Below are positions 51,109-60,295 of a DNA stretch of 64,000 nucleotides, in pieces. Both the position numbers and the translations under genes were made by a program. The DNA comes from Moraxella sp. FZFQ2102. GTDB taxonomy: Bacteria; Pseudomonadota; Gammaproteobacteria; Pseudomonadales; Moraxellaceae. The stretch covers positions 1,798,001 to 1,862,000 of the forward strand of contig NZ_CP099960.1 in the NCBI RefSeq assembly GCF_024137865.1. Reading direction: 5' to 3'. A model generated the notes under the pieces. The model made no database searches. It was not told the DNA's origin and was given only the letters and a program-made list of their open reading frames with translations. Numbering within the stretch: position 1 is the stretch's first letter; the number at the start of each line of letters is the position of its first letter.

Positions 51109-53682
51109 ATGAGTGTCTGGCTGTTTGTACTGATTACGCTGGTATCCTTGACGGTGCTTGGCGTGATGGATGGCTTTATGCTCGATGCTGATTTGGTATC
51201 GCAGCTTGGCACAGGCAGTGGCACTTTGGGGCTTACGCTAATTTTATTATTGCTGCTATTTATTTTTGTTAAACTTTCAAATTTCAACCCTTCTTATTAC
51301 TCATCAGATTTATCCAAATCTTTTTATCTAAAAATCGGGCAGAAGCATTTATTAAAGCTTGCTAAAACTGGGCTGATGATCGCCATCATTGTGCTGTTTG
51401 CTTTTCGGACGATGGTTGCATTTGATGCTTATCAAGCCAAGCTGCCCCAATCGCGCCATATCATCACTGCCACAGTGCATATCGAGCAGCTGAGTGATGG
51501 CGTGTACGATCCAGTGCTTGAGCGTAGTTTTCGCCAAGTGGCGCGCATTGATGATGTTAAGCTGGACGATGCCACCAGTAGCGGGCGATTGCTGACGGTG
51601 CATAATCCATTTGGTGGTGATGATGTCAATCTGCACACGGATACCGATACGCACAGTGATGATGTCGATGCACTAAATGACATGACTGTCATGCTACATG
51701 CCAATCCAGCATTTGCCAAAAGTGATTTATCCGCTTTAGGCAAAATAACTGTCGGTGATCGTGTGCCGATGGCTTTGCTGATCACGCCGATCGATACCAA
51801 AAGCAGCGCCAATGGCTTTGATGTTGCAGAGTGGCTAACGACACGCCATGTCCATGCCAATGCGCAGATTTTGGCGGTGGGTGAGCCTGTTCAGGATTTA
51901 CCAAACGGTATCTTTGTCAAGTTTCGTCTTGCGCTTGAGCAATATCGAGCGCGATTGCGTGCGCATTTTTATCAAGATTGGCAAGCATACAGCACGGATC
52001 AAGCGCAGGCGCGCGCCGTGACTTTAAGCCTGCTTACTGGCGATCGTGCGCTGATTGATAATCCGACCAAGCAGCTGTATCAACTGGCAGGGATTTCGCA
52101 CCTGCTTGCTATTTCGGGTACGCATGTGCTGTTCTTAGCGGTACTACTGTCGGCGATGGTGGTTGGCGTGCTTGATCGTGCTGCACTGCGCATCTATCAG
52201 CGCGTGCCCAGATGGCAGATCAAGATGGCGGTGATGGTCGCAGTAGGGTTGATTTATGCTGTTTTTACAGGCTTTGAAGTGCCTGCGGTGCGTACGGTGT
52301 ATATGCTTGTCGTCGTATGGCTGGTGCGCTATTTGGCATTGCCGATTGGGGTGGTGTCAGCGGTGGCGATTACGGCGCTGGTGATGATTTGGCTAGATCC
52401 TTTTGTATTGTGGCAAGCAGGGTTTTGGCTGTCGTTCGTGGCAGTTATTATCCTTGCGCGTTATGGGCTTGATGAGACACAGAGTGATGGCGGCAGCTTG
52501 CGCACGCAGTCATGGTGGCGGAGATTTGTGCAATTGGCAAAGCTGCAAGCATGGCTATTTATCAGTATGCTGCCGATCAGCTTGCTGCTGTTTGGCAAGG
52601 TGTCGCTATGGGGCTTGGTGGTGAATTTATTTGCTATCGGCTTATTTGGCATGGTGATTGTGCCGATTAATTTGCTTGCAGGGGTGTTATTTGCCATCAT
52701 GCCTTGGGCAGCAGATCTGTTATGGGCGGTGTCATCGCAGATTTTGTGGTTTTTGCATCAGCTGCTTGAAGTAGCTTTGGTGGATCAGTGGGGTGGTGTC
52801 AGTGCGTGGCTGTATGCACCGTTTGGCATGGCGGGCTTTGCGCTGTGTGTGATGGCGGTTGTAATTTGGCTGCTGCCCAATGTAGTGCCGCGATCGCTGC
52901 TTGTGATTATCATGACGGCGTTGATTTTGGTGAGTATCGGACGCATTACGCCAAAAACAGAACTCATCATCCTTGATGGCGCACCAAAAACCACGCAATG
53001 GCTGCTGCAATCGTATGCTGATGGCAAGCTTTCACGATGGCTGATTTTATCTGACCAAGAGGCGAATAAGCTTAGTGATATGCAGATACAGCGACTGATT
53101 GATCAGCTATTTGCTCAAGGTGTGGCACAAGGTGGGCTTGATGGTATCATCGTCCAAAGTCCAAGTGCATTGTTCGTCCCTGCTGTCGCCGCCATCAATG
53201 AGCGCGTGGCAGTGGGGCGGTATTGGCAAGCAGGGCAGCACGAGCCACTGCCGCATCTACATCACGACACTTGCGTTGCAGGGCTGAACTGGCAAAGTGA
53301 TCATCTTGCGATCCGCACCCTGACAGGGTGGCGGCAGATTGACGATCAGCGTGTGTGGCATTGTGAGCTTGAGATTGACAGTAAGCTACCGTTTGAGCTG
53401 ACCGATACTCGTGCTCAAGATGGTATGATTGCCGTCGATGAGCTTGATCGTTACGATGATGCGCCTGATAATACGCCGATGCAGTATGAGCAAGGGGTGC
53501 AGCTGATCACCGCGACCAGTCAAGCACCGATACTTTGGCAGCTGTGGCAGATGATGTGCGTAACAGATCTTAATTTGGATTTGACAAAAAGCACTCGCCC
53601 ACGATTACTACTGAATGCGACCGAGACCATGCCTGATGCTTTGCAAGACAAGCAAGCACAGCAGATGCAGTTATCGCCGTAA
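51109..53682 (+). CDS. comEC: ComEC/Rec2-type DNA uptake channel protein
   Basis: 857 aa. The inner-membrane channel that takes in single-stranded DNA during natural transformation. N-terminal helices and an OB-like DUF4131 region (about residues 100-270) are followed by the Competence domain with its signature YQLAGISHLLAISGTHVLFL and QAGFWLSFVAVIILARYG, about ten helices. The C-terminal part (about 600-857) has the position of a metallo-beta-lactamase domain (starts LIILDGAPKTTQWLLQSY) but I find no HxHxDH metal motif, so the nuclease part seems degenerate. The start has no strong Shine-Dalgarno. Confidence 0.88.
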   Translation: MSVWLFVLITLVSLTVLGVMDGFMLDADLVSQLGTGSGTLGLTLILLLLLFIFVKLSNFNPSYYSSDLSKSFYLKIGQKHLLKLAKTGLMIAIIVLFAFRTMVAFDAYQAKLPQSRHIITATVHIEQLSDGVYDPVLERSFRQVARIDDVKLDDATSSGRLLTVHNPFGGDDVNLHTDTDTHSDDVDALNDMTVMLHANPAFAKSDLSALGKITVGDRVPMALLITPIDTKSSANGFDVAEWLTTRHVHANAQILAVGEPVQDLPNGIFVKFRLALEQYRARLRAHFYQDWQAYSTDQAQARAVTLSLLTGDRALIDNPTKQLYQLAGISHLLAISGTHVLFLAVLLSAMVVGVLDRAALRIYQRVPRWQIKMAVMVAVGLIYAVFTGFEVPAVRTVYMLVVVWLVRYLALPIGVVSAVAITALVMIWLDPFVLWQAGFWLSFVAVIILARYGLDETQSDGGSLRTQSWWRRFVQLAKLQAWLFISMLPISLLLFGKVSLWGLVVNLFAIGLFGMVIVPINLLAGVLFAIMPWAADLLWAVSSQILWFLHQLLEVALVDQWGGVSAWLYAPFGMAGFALCVMAVVIWLLPNVVPRSLLVIIMTALILVSIGRITPKTELIILDGAPKTTQWLLQSYADGKLSRWLILSDQEANKLSDMQIQRLIDQLFAQGVAQGGLDGIIVQSPSALFVPAVAAINERVAVGRYWQAGQHEPLPHLHHDTCVAGLNWQSDHLAIRTLTGWRQIDDQRVWHCELEIDSKLPFELTDTRAQDGMIAVDELDRYDDAPDNTPMQYEQGVQLITATSQAPILWQLWQMMCVTDLNLDLTKSTRPRLLLNATETMPDALQDKQAQQMQLSP

Positions 53683-53776
53683 TTGATGTTGTATGGATTT
53701 TTCAGCGTATCTTTTTCTACCGTTTGAGTGTATTTTGCGGTAGAATGTAGCATGAATTTTCATTGGGATAAACATT

Positions 53777-54799
53777 ATGGCATGGCCACCAAATCCAAAT
53801 AAATCTGACAATCTGCCAAAAAGCGAGCTGACACCGCCAAGCACAGGGCAAGAATGGCGACTGCTTGAAAAGACCTTGCTTGCCAGTATCGAAGAGCAAA
53901 AATCCAGCCGCCGTTGGGGTATTTTCTTTAAACTATTGACCTTTGTGTATTTGCTGTTTATCATCATTGCGCTTGGCTATGGTTGCAGCGCATCATCGAC
54001 ATCGCTTGAGCGTGTGGGCGTTGGCGAGCCACACATTGCCATGATTGATGTCACAGGTGCGATCAGCAGTGATAGCGACACCAATGCAGCGAATATCAAT
54101 GACGCCTTGCAAGATGCGTTTGACAATAGCCAAGCCAAAGCCGTGGTGCTGAACATCAATTCACCAGGTGGTTCACCAGTGCAGTCAGATGAGATTTGGC
54201 AAATGGTGATGGATCTGCGCAAAGAAAATCCAGACAAAAAACTCTATGCCATTATCGGCGATGTCGGCGCGTCGGGTGCATATTATATCGCGTCGGCTGC
54301 CGATGAGATTTGGGTTAATCCATCAAGCTTGGTCGGCTCAATCGGCGTGATCATGTCAGGCTACAATGTCGAAGAGCTGATGCGTAAAGTGGGCGTACAA
54401 GATCGCACCATGACTGCAGGCGAGTACAAGGATATCTTGAGTATGAGCCGCGAGATGACTGCGACAGAACAAGCCCATGTCCAAAAACTGCTGGACGACA
54501 CGCACCAAAACTTCATCAATGCTGTTAAACAAGGTCGTGGTAATAAACTTAAAAATCCTGAACAAAATCAGCTATTTACAGGGTTATTTTGGAATGGTAA
54601 TGAAGCGGTGAAATTGGGACTGGCTGATAAAACTGGCGGCATTAGCCAATTGAAAAAACAGCTTGAGCTTGACACGGTTGATTATACCTACATCGATCCG
54701 ATGAATAAGTTTTTTGATCGCTTCGGGGTACAAATTGGCAAAGGGCTGGGTGAAGGTGTAAAACTCAGCTTTGGCGAGCCGAGCGCTGAGCTGAAGTAA
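53777..54799 (+). CDS. sppA: S49 family signal peptide peptidase (SppA-like)
   Basis: 340 aa, the short single-domain SppA form. One N-terminal helix (GIFFKLLTFVYLLFIIIALGYG, about residues 53-75) anchors the periplasmic protease. The catalytic serine is S166 in GDVGASGAYYIASAAD and the general-base lysine is K218 in GEYKDILS, the Ser-Lys dyad of S49 peptidases; LNINSPGGSPVQSDE is the oxyanion-hole region. It digests leftover signal peptides and membrane fragments. The N-terminal 50 residues are Pro/Asn/Lys-rich and cytoplasmic. Confidence 0.9.
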   Translation: MAWPPNPNKSDNLPKSELTPPSTGQEWRLLEKTLLASIEEQKSSRRWGIFFKLLTFVYLLFIIIALGYGCSASSTSLERVGVGEPHIAMIDVTGAISSDSDTNAANINDALQDAFDNSQAKAVVLNINSPGGSPVQSDEIWQMVMDLRKENPDKKLYAIIGDVGASGAYYIASAADEIWVNPSSLVGSIGVIMSGYNVEELMRKVGVQDRTMTAGEYKDILSMSREMTATEQAHVQKLLDDTHQNFINAVKQGRGNKLKNPEQNQLFTGLFWNGNEAVKLGLADKTGGISQLKKQLELDTVDYTYIDPMNKFFDRFGVQIGKGLGEGVKLSFGEPSAELK

Positions 54800-54821
54800 G
54801 TTTTGTAAAAAGCCTAATCAT

Positions 54822-54856
54822 AAAAAATCCGCTTATTTATAATACGCGGATTTTTT
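54822..54856. terminator. bidirectional terminator after sppA
   Basis: A perfect 11-bp stem (aaaaaatccgc) with a 13-base loop; T6 on either strand, between convergent genes. Confidence 0.82.
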
Positions 54857-54906
54857 ATGGGCTAAATTTGGTGGAATATTAATCAATATTCTAAATTGCT
54901 TTTCAA

Positions 54907-55212
54907 TCACTTTTCCAAATCGCATTTGCCATTGACATCGTTCAGTGCTTCATCGATGATTTTTTGGCTGACGCCTTTTTTGCGCAGTTTTTCGATGAAT
55001 AGCACATCATTGGCAAGGCTGTAGTTGCTGTTATCGCGGTCAAGTCCTTGGCGGATATACAGACGAATCAAGCCTTGAATGCGATTAAAACCATGCACGC
55101 TGGCGGTCTCTTCTAGATGCTTGATGATCTCTTCAGACAGGCGCAGATGCACAGGGCGCATGATGACCTGCGGATGATCAGAATAGCGATTTTTGATATG
55201 TGGGGGTAGCAT
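54907..55212 (-). CDS. ribbon-helix-helix-type DNA-binding protein
   Basis: 101 aa from the ATG at 55212, preceded by an aaggga Shine-Dalgarno; the frame stays open upstream without one. Residues 18-60 (MRPVHLRLSEEIIKHLEETA, then FNRIQGLIRLYIRQGL) have the beta-strand plus two-helix pattern of CopG/Arc-type ribbon-helix-helix regulators. The C-terminal part (VLFIEKLRKKGVSQKIIDEA) is helical. No toxin partner is adjacent, so it does not look like an antitoxin. Targets are unknown. Confidence 0.6.
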   Translation of the reverse strand: MLPPHIKNRYSDHPQVIMRPVHLRLSEEIIKHLEETASVHGFNRIQGLIRLYIRQGLDRDNSNYSLANDVLFIEKLRKKGVSQKIIDEALNDVNGKCDLEK

Positions 55213-55313
55213 GGGTCGTCCCTTGATAATGTCTTGGAATTGATTGTTGATGATTATAACATGATGAAGACACTTGTCAAACTGATAGTCTGCCAACTTT
55301 AAAATAATACTGC

Positions 55314-55385
55314 GTCAAACTCACTCGTAGTGCTACTTGTGCAACTTCGCTCGTTTTCCTTGCTTTATTTTTAAATTTGTTTGAC
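55314..55385. repeat. 72-bp element with inverted ends
   Basis: Bounded by gtcaaac and its complement gtttgac. The interior reads like a repeated-type intergenic element (tagtgctacttgtgcaactt and tcgttttccttgctttattt). Only one copy is seen in this window; I suspect a dispersed family from its structure and from general resemblance to Moraxellaceae intergenic repeats. Confidence 0.45.
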
Positions 55386-55446
55386 TATGCATGTACAATC
55401 TGCATACTTGTGATCATAATTAATCGCTATCTTGTAAATCTCACAT

Positions 55447-55479
55447 AAGAAAAAGCCCTGGGTAAATTACCAAGGGCTT
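55447..55479 (-). terminator. terminator of the tRNA operon
   Basis: A stem aagccc-tgg/cca-agggctt with one bulged base, then a minus-strand run cttttt, just after tRNA-Asn. Confidence 0.7.
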
Positions 55480-55487
55480 CTCAAATA

Positions 55488-55563
55488 TGGCTCCCCAACC
55501 TGGGCTCGAACCAGGGACACACGGATTAACAGTCCGATGCTCTACCGACTGAGCTATTGGGGA
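55488..55563 (-). tRNA. tRNA-Asn (anticodon GUU)
   Basis: 76 bases with encoded CCA. Acceptor TCCCCAA / TTGGGGA, anticodon loop actGTTaat, T-arm ctggTTCGAGCccag. Last gene of the three-tRNA transcript. Confidence 0.95.
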
Positions 55564-55567
55564 ATGA

Positions 55568-55643
55568 TGGTGGGTCGTGCAGGATTCGAACCTGCGACCA
55601 ATTGATTAAAAGTCAACTGCTCTACCAACTGAGCTAACGACCC
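55568..55643 (-). tRNA. tRNA-Lys (anticodon UUU), copy 2 in transcript order
   Basis: 76 bases with encoded CCA. Acceptor GGGTCGT / ACGACCC, anticodon loop actTTTaat, T-arm gcaggTTCGAATcctgc. Identical in sequence to the neighbouring tRNA-Lys, 20 bp away. Confidence 0.95.
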
Positions 55644-55663
55644 GTTAGCGATACTAGGATAAA

Positions 55664-55739
55664 TGGTGGGTCGTGCAGGATTCGAACCTGCGACCAATTG
55701 ATTAAAAGTCAACTGCTCTACCAACTGAGCTAACGACCC
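55664..55739 (-). tRNA. tRNA-Lys (anticodon UUU), copy 1 in transcript order
   Basis: Identical to the second tRNA-Lys. First gene after the operon promoter; a short hairpin (gatacgg-tact-ccgtatc, 55753-55770) precedes it in the leader. Confidence 0.95.
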
Positions 55740-55785
55740 ATTTATCTAGTCGGATACGGTACTCCGTATCGCTAATGTGGTGCAT

Positions 55786-55813
55786 ATTATACGCATAATT
55801 TTTATGATTGCAA
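55786..55813 (-). promoter_or_regulatory. sigma-70 promoter of the tRNA-Lys/Lys/Asn operon
   Basis: On the minus strand TTGCAA (-35) and TATAAT (-10) are 16 bases apart, about 45 bases before the first tRNA. Confidence 0.72.
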
Positions 55814-55903
55814 GCATTATTTTGCAAAAAATTCAAAAAATTTGCGATTTTATCAAAATGATCTGCCAAAGCCTTATGCAGCAAGGGTTTTGGTAGTCAG
55901 ATT

Positions 55904-56809
55904 TTAGCCAAAAATTTTATCCAAGATCAAACCCAAGCTGAACAAGCCATTAAAAATAAGCGTCAAAATCGCCATTTGTGCAAGTAGTGGGCGCAATTCA
56001 AGCGGGCTTTGGCAGTGATACACAGCACGCAGATGGCAATAAAGTAGCAGAATACTAAGCATAAATAGCCATCGCCACAGCGAGCCGTCTGTTATCAATA
56101 CAAAGGTAGCATCTAGGCAGAGCGACAAAATGAGTAGCAGTGCGTGATAATGGCGTGCATTATGCGCGCCAAGCTTGACAGCAAGGGTGAGTTTGCCTGC
56201 TTGATAGTCTTGCTCAATATCGCGTAAGTTATTGATATTTAACACAGCAGCAGCCAGCAATCCTGTGGCAATGGCAGGCAGAAAAATCAGCGGTGTGATG
56301 ATATGTGTCTGTAAATAAAAACTGCCACCAACGCCCAATATACCAAAAAATATCAGCACCGACACATCGCCAAGTCCGCGATAGCCATAGGGTCGTGCGC
56401 CCATAGTATAGGCGATCGCTGCAATGATGGCACACAAGCCTAGGGTTAAAAATATCAACAAATCCACCATACTTTGTACCGCCACCAACAGTAAAGTACT
56501 GCCAGAGATGACACACAGCGCAATCACCACCATCAGTGCTCGGCGCAAGGCATGACTGTCAATGCTGCCTGTCTGAATGGAGCGCACAGGTCCGATGCGC
56601 TCGGCGGTGTCACTGCCTTTTTGGTGATCGCCATAATCATTGGCAAAGTTTGATAAAATCTGCAAAAGGAGCGTCGTGACTAAGCATAATAATGCAATGG
56701 TTGGCTCAAATGCGTCTTGCCAAAATGCCAGCGCACTGCCCGTGATGATACTGGAAGCAGCGACGGGCAAAGTCTTTGGGCGAGCGGTGATGATCCAAGG
56801 ATTCGGCAT
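55904..56809 (-). CDS. menA: 1,4-dihydroxy-2-naphthoate polyprenyltransferase
   Basis: 301 aa, UbiA superfamily, about nine membrane helices. It attaches the polyprenyl tail to dihydroxynaphthoate in menaquinone synthesis. Seen: the start WIITARPKTLPVAASSIITG, the first Asp-rich motif NDYGDHQKGSDT (about residues 57-68), the MenA-typical GPVRSIQTGSI, YTMGARPYGYRGLGDVSVLI, and the second motif NNLRDIEQDYQAGKLTLA. UbiA would read differently in both motifs. No other men gene is in the window. Confidence 0.9.
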   Translation of the reverse strand: MPNPWIITARPKTLPVAASSIITGSALAFWQDAFEPTIALLCLVTTLLLQILSNFANDYGDHQKGSDTAERIGPVRSIQTGSIDSHALRRALMVVIALCVISGSTLLLVAVQSMVDLLIFLTLGLCAIIAAIAYTMGARPYGYRGLGDVSVLIFFGILGVGGSFYLQTHIITPLIFLPAIATGLLAAAVLNINNLRDIEQDYQAGKLTLAVKLGAHNARHYHALLLILSLCLDATFVLITDGSLWRWLFMLSILLLYCHLRAVYHCQSPLELRPLLAQMAILTLIFNGLFSLGLILDKIFG

Positions 56810-56918
56810 GGGTTTTGGTTTGTAATGATGATTTGAATGATACTTGTATTGTATAAAGCGATATTTAAGATTGCAATAAAAAACCGATGATAGCTGTGTG
56901 CATCATCGGCTGTTTGGG

Positions 56919-58952
56919 TTAGTTGTGGCTTAACGCATCCACAGGATTTAGCTGTGATGCACTGCGCGCAGGTAAGAAGCCAAAGACCACGCCAATCAGT
57001 GTTGAGCAGATAAAAGCTGCGACGATGGATAAGGTCGAATATACGACGCTAAAATTCCCGCCAGCAAATTTATTAATCAGCTCACCAATACCAAAAGCAA
57101 GCGCAACGCCCAAGATACCACCAAGTAAGCACACCAAAATCGCTTCGATCAAAAACTGCTGCATGATGTCGCTTTGGCGCGCGCCGACCGCCATGCGCAC
57201 ACCGATTTCGCTGGTGCGTTCGGTGACAGATACAAGCATGATATTCATCACGCCGATGCCGCCGACGATCAGCGAGATGATGGCAATGGACGATACCAGC
57301 AAGGTCATCGTGCCTGTGGTGGATTCGACCGTCTGACGGATGGAATCGGTATTCATGATATTAAAATCATCGGTGCCGTGCCGTGCTTTGATCAGATCAC
57401 TGATGGCGGTTTCGGCGACTTTTGATGGCGTACTTTCATCGATCAGCACCACGAAGCGATCAATAAAACTCTTGCCAAGCATACGGTGCATGACGGTGTT
57501 GTAGGGCATATACAGCTGTGGCGTGTTATTGACGCGTCCAAAGCTCGTGTTTTTGCTTGATAAAACGCCAACCACTTGCCCTGGTACATTGCCAACCAAG
57601 ATGATTTCGCCAATCGGATTGCCTTGACCATTAAAAAAGGTTTGATAAGCGTTATTATCAAGGATGATGTCTTGGGTGAGATCATTGATATTTTGACTAC
57701 TAAAACCTTGCCCCATCACCAGTTTTTCACCAGTGACAGTCAGATAATCTTTGCCCACGCCACTGACGCTGGCGGTGGCTTCGATGTTCTTGTAGCGTGC
57801 GGTGACATTGCTATCTACTTGGGGGCTGACGCTTTTGGCATATGGCTGTGCGGCGACGGCATCGGCATCGGCGGTGGTGAGATTGTCATGTCCATAGCGG
57901 CGGCGCGGATCGCCAAAGGGATAGCCGTCGATGACGGTGATGGTGTTTGTGCCCAGCTGATTGATGTCGGCTAGGATTTTTTGTTGTGAGCCTTGTCCTA
58001 GACCGACCACCGATACCACCGATGCGATACCGATGATGATGCCAAGCATGGTGAGTAAGGTGCGCATTTTGTGCGCTTTCATCGCGTAGATCGACATCTT
58101 AAAGGCTTCGGTTAAGCGGTCAAAAAATCCCAATAGGGCGTTTTTACTCACCGATTTTTCACGGCTATGATCATCGTGCGTACTTGGCGTGCGTACTTTG
58201 GCGTGATCGGTATAATAATCATTGATCACTTGACCGTCTTTTAATTCGATCACGCGCTCAGCTTCACTGGCAAGCTTCGGATCGTGAGTAACCATGATGA
58301 TGGTGTGTCCGCGATCTTTGAGCTTGTGCAAGATTTTCATCACTTCGATGCCTGAGTGACTATCAAGCGCACCTGTCGGCTCATCAGCAAGGATGATGTC
58401 ACCGCCATTCATCAAAGCACGCGCGATAGAAACACGCTGCTGCTGACCGCCTGAGAGTTGATTGGGGCGGTTGTGTAGTTTTTCGCCCAGTCCCAATTCG
58501 CCAAGCAATTGCGCGGCACGCTCTTTACGCTTAACGGTATCCATCCCTGCATAGACAGCAGGCACCGTGACATTATCCAAAGCATCGATGTCACCAAGCA
58601 GATGATAGCGCTGAAAAATAAACCCAAAATGTTCGCGGCGCAGGCGTGCCAGCTCTTCGGTGTCCATCTCATCGACCGCGCGCCCAAAGATGCGATACTG
58701 TCCACCACTTGCTTTATCAAGGCAGCCTAAGATATTCATCAGGGTTGATTTGCCCGAGCCTGACTGACCGATGATGGCGACCATCTCGCCTTGGTATAGT
58801 GTCAGGTTAATCCCGTGCAAAATGCGAATGCTGCTATCGCCTGCAGGAAAATCACGCACCAAATCACGCACTTCGATCAATGGTACTTTATCTGGTGGCG
58901 ATTGATTTGCAAGCATTGGTTCTGATGGCTGTTTATTGGAAATATCCGTCAT
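56919..58952 (-). CDS. macB: macrolide export ATP-binding/permease protein MacB
   Basis: 677 aa. An ATPase-permease fusion of the MacAB-TolC tripartite pump. The N-terminal ATPase has Walker A GQSGSGKST (residues 62-70), signature QLSGGQQQRVSIARAL and Walker B IILADEPTGALD. The C-terminal half has four membrane helices around a large periplasmic domain, with the first helix at MRTLLTMLGIIIGIASVVSV and the end GFLPARSASQLNPVDALSHN, typical of MacB. It begins 8 bp after macA. Substrates in other bacteria include macrolides, lipopeptides and haem-type molecules. Confidence 0.95.
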   Translation of the reverse strand: MTDISNKQPSEPMLANQSPPDKVPLIEVRDLVRDFPAGDSSIRILHGINLTLYQGEMVAIIGQSGSGKSTLMNILGCLDKASGGQYRIFGRAVDEMDTEELARLRREHFGFIFQRYHLLGDIDALDNVTVPAVYAGMDTVKRKERAAQLLGELGLGEKLHNRPNQLSGGQQQRVSIARALMNGGDIILADEPTGALDSHSGIEVMKILHKLKDRGHTIIMVTHDPKLASEAERVIELKDGQVINDYYTDHAKVRTPSTHDDHSREKSVSKNALLGFFDRLTEAFKMSIYAMKAHKMRTLLTMLGIIIGIASVVSVVGLGQGSQQKILADINQLGTNTITVIDGYPFGDPRRRYGHDNLTTADADAVAAQPYAKSVSPQVDSNVTARYKNIEATASVSGVGKDYLTVTGEKLVMGQGFSSQNINDLTQDIILDNNAYQTFFNGQGNPIGEIILVGNVPGQVVGVLSSKNTSFGRVNNTPQLYMPYNTVMHRMLGKSFIDRFVVLIDESTPSKVAETAISDLIKARHGTDDFNIMNTDSIRQTVESTTGTMTLLVSSIAIISLIVGGIGVMNIMLVSVTERTSEIGVRMAVGARQSDIMQQFLIEAILVCLLGGILGVALAFGIGELINKFAGGNFSVVYSTLSIVAAFICSTLIGVVFGFLPARSASQLNPVDALSHN

Positions 58953-58960
58953 GCCATCAC

Positions 58961-60295
58961 CTACATCAAGCGCGGTGCATTGCCGCGGCGATTATTGTCA
59001 CTGTTATTGCCGCTGCCATTATCGCTGCTTTGTTCGCCGATGATGATGGTGTCGCCATCTTTTAGCCCTGATGTGATTTCAGCATTGACGCGGTTATTGA
59101 TGCCGACACTGACTTCTACAGGTTTGGCAAAGCCATCTTCGCCTAGGATACGCACCATGGTTTTGCCGTCTTGTTCGATCAGTGCTGATGATGGTACGAT
59201 CAGTACATCGCGCGCAGCATTGATGATGATATTGACTTGCGCGGTCATATCGACGCGAAATTTACCTTCATGATTATCCACATCCAGATAGCCGATATAA
59301 TACACCGCGCTGTCAGTACTGCTCGTGCTGCTGATGGTCTCAGGTGCAGGCTCGATACCGCGTAGCATGGCATCGTATTGAATGTCAGGATTGCCAATGA
59401 TATTAAAGCGCGCTGGCATATTTGGCGTGATGTTCACGACATCCGCTTCTGAGATCTGCGCATTGATACGCACGCGGCTTAGGTCGGCTAGGGTGACGAT
59501 GGTCGGCGCTGATTGATTGGCATTGACGGTGGTGCCTTGTTTTTGGCTGACTGAGACGATTGTGCCGTCCATTGGTGCGGTGATGGTGGTATAGCGCAAA
59601 TCTTCTTGGGCGGTGACGACATCATTGCGCGCTTTGGTGATGGCGGCTTGTTGGCTGTCGATGGCAAGGCGTGCGTTGCTCACTTCGGTGAGCGCGTTAT
59701 TATAGCTGGCTTGTGCGGCAGCAAGATTGGCTTTGGCAATGTCCAATGTCGTGCGCGCATCGTCGTATTCTTCGCGGCTGATGGCATCGATGTCGATCAA
59801 TCCTGCTAAGCGGTTAAAGCTTTGTTCGGCTTTTTTTAGCTCAGCTTGCCGCGTGGCAATCGTGGCTTTGGCACTGACGACATCACCTTCGCGACTGGCA
59901 AGATCACCGCGTGCTTGATTGAGTTTAGACTGTGCTTGAGCAAGGCTGGCTTCGGCATTGGAGACGACATTTTTTTGCTCGACTTGGCTGATCTGTGCGA
60001 TGACATCGCCTTTTTTGACATGATCGCCGACATCGACATACAGACGCACGATTTCACCAGAGACCTGCGCGCCAACATCAACCGTTTCGATGGCTTTGAT
60101 TTTGCCTGATGCCAATACGGTGTTTTCAATGTCGCCTTTTTTGACGGTAGTGGTGAGATATTCAGGGGCGATAGGGTCAGGGTTTAGCTTTTTATAACCA
60201 AAAAAAGCCAATATCGCAAGGATAATGGCTAAGACGATCCATTTGATATACGGGGTGAGCTTGATCGGTTTGCGAACAGGTTTGCTAGAAGTCAT
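58961..60295 (-). CDS. macA: MacA-type periplasmic adaptor protein
   Basis: 444 aa from the ATG at 60295; an upstream in-frame TTG is less likely. One N-terminal helix (WIVLAIILAILAFFGY) anchors the protein. A lipoyl-like half (LASGKIKAIETVDVGAQVSG) leads to an alpha-hairpin coiled coil (about residues 95-205, Ala/Gln-rich), the second lipoyl half (ITAPMDGTIVSVSQKQGTTV), a beta-barrel and a membrane-proximal domain. The C-terminus has a Ser/Asn/Gly-rich tail. It connects MacB to an outer-membrane TolC-type channel, which is not encoded here. Confidence 0.94.
   Translation of the reverse strand: MTSSKPVRKPIKLTPYIKWIVLAIILAILAFFGYKKLNPDPIAPEYLTTTVKKGDIENTVLASGKIKAIETVDVGAQVSGEIVRLYVDVGDHVKKGDVIAQISQVEQKNVVSNAEASLAQAQSKLNQARGDLASREGDVVSAKATIATRQAELKKAEQSFNRLAGLIDIDAISREEYDDARTTLDIAKANLAAAQASYNNALTEVSNARLAIDSQQAAITKARNDVVTAQEDLRYTTITAPMDGTIVSVSQKQGTTVNANQSAPTIVTLADLSRVRINAQISEADVVNITPNMPARFNIIGNPDIQYDAMLRGIEPAPETISSTSSTDSAVYYIGYLDVDNHEGKFRVDMTAQVNIIINAARDVLIVPSSALIEQDGKTMVRILGEDGFAKPVEVSVGINNRVNAEITSGLKDGDTIIIGEQSSDNGSGNNSDNNRRGNAPRLM

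Noticed and set aside
54907..55212. Ribbon-helix-helix protein as an antitoxin
   Set aside because: No toxin-sized gene is adjacent on either side, and the C-terminal half does not resemble a toxin-binding tail.
55488..55739. Repeat array suggesting CRISPR
   Set aside because: The repeated blocks are tRNA genes; no spacer-repeat periodicity or cas gene exists in the window.
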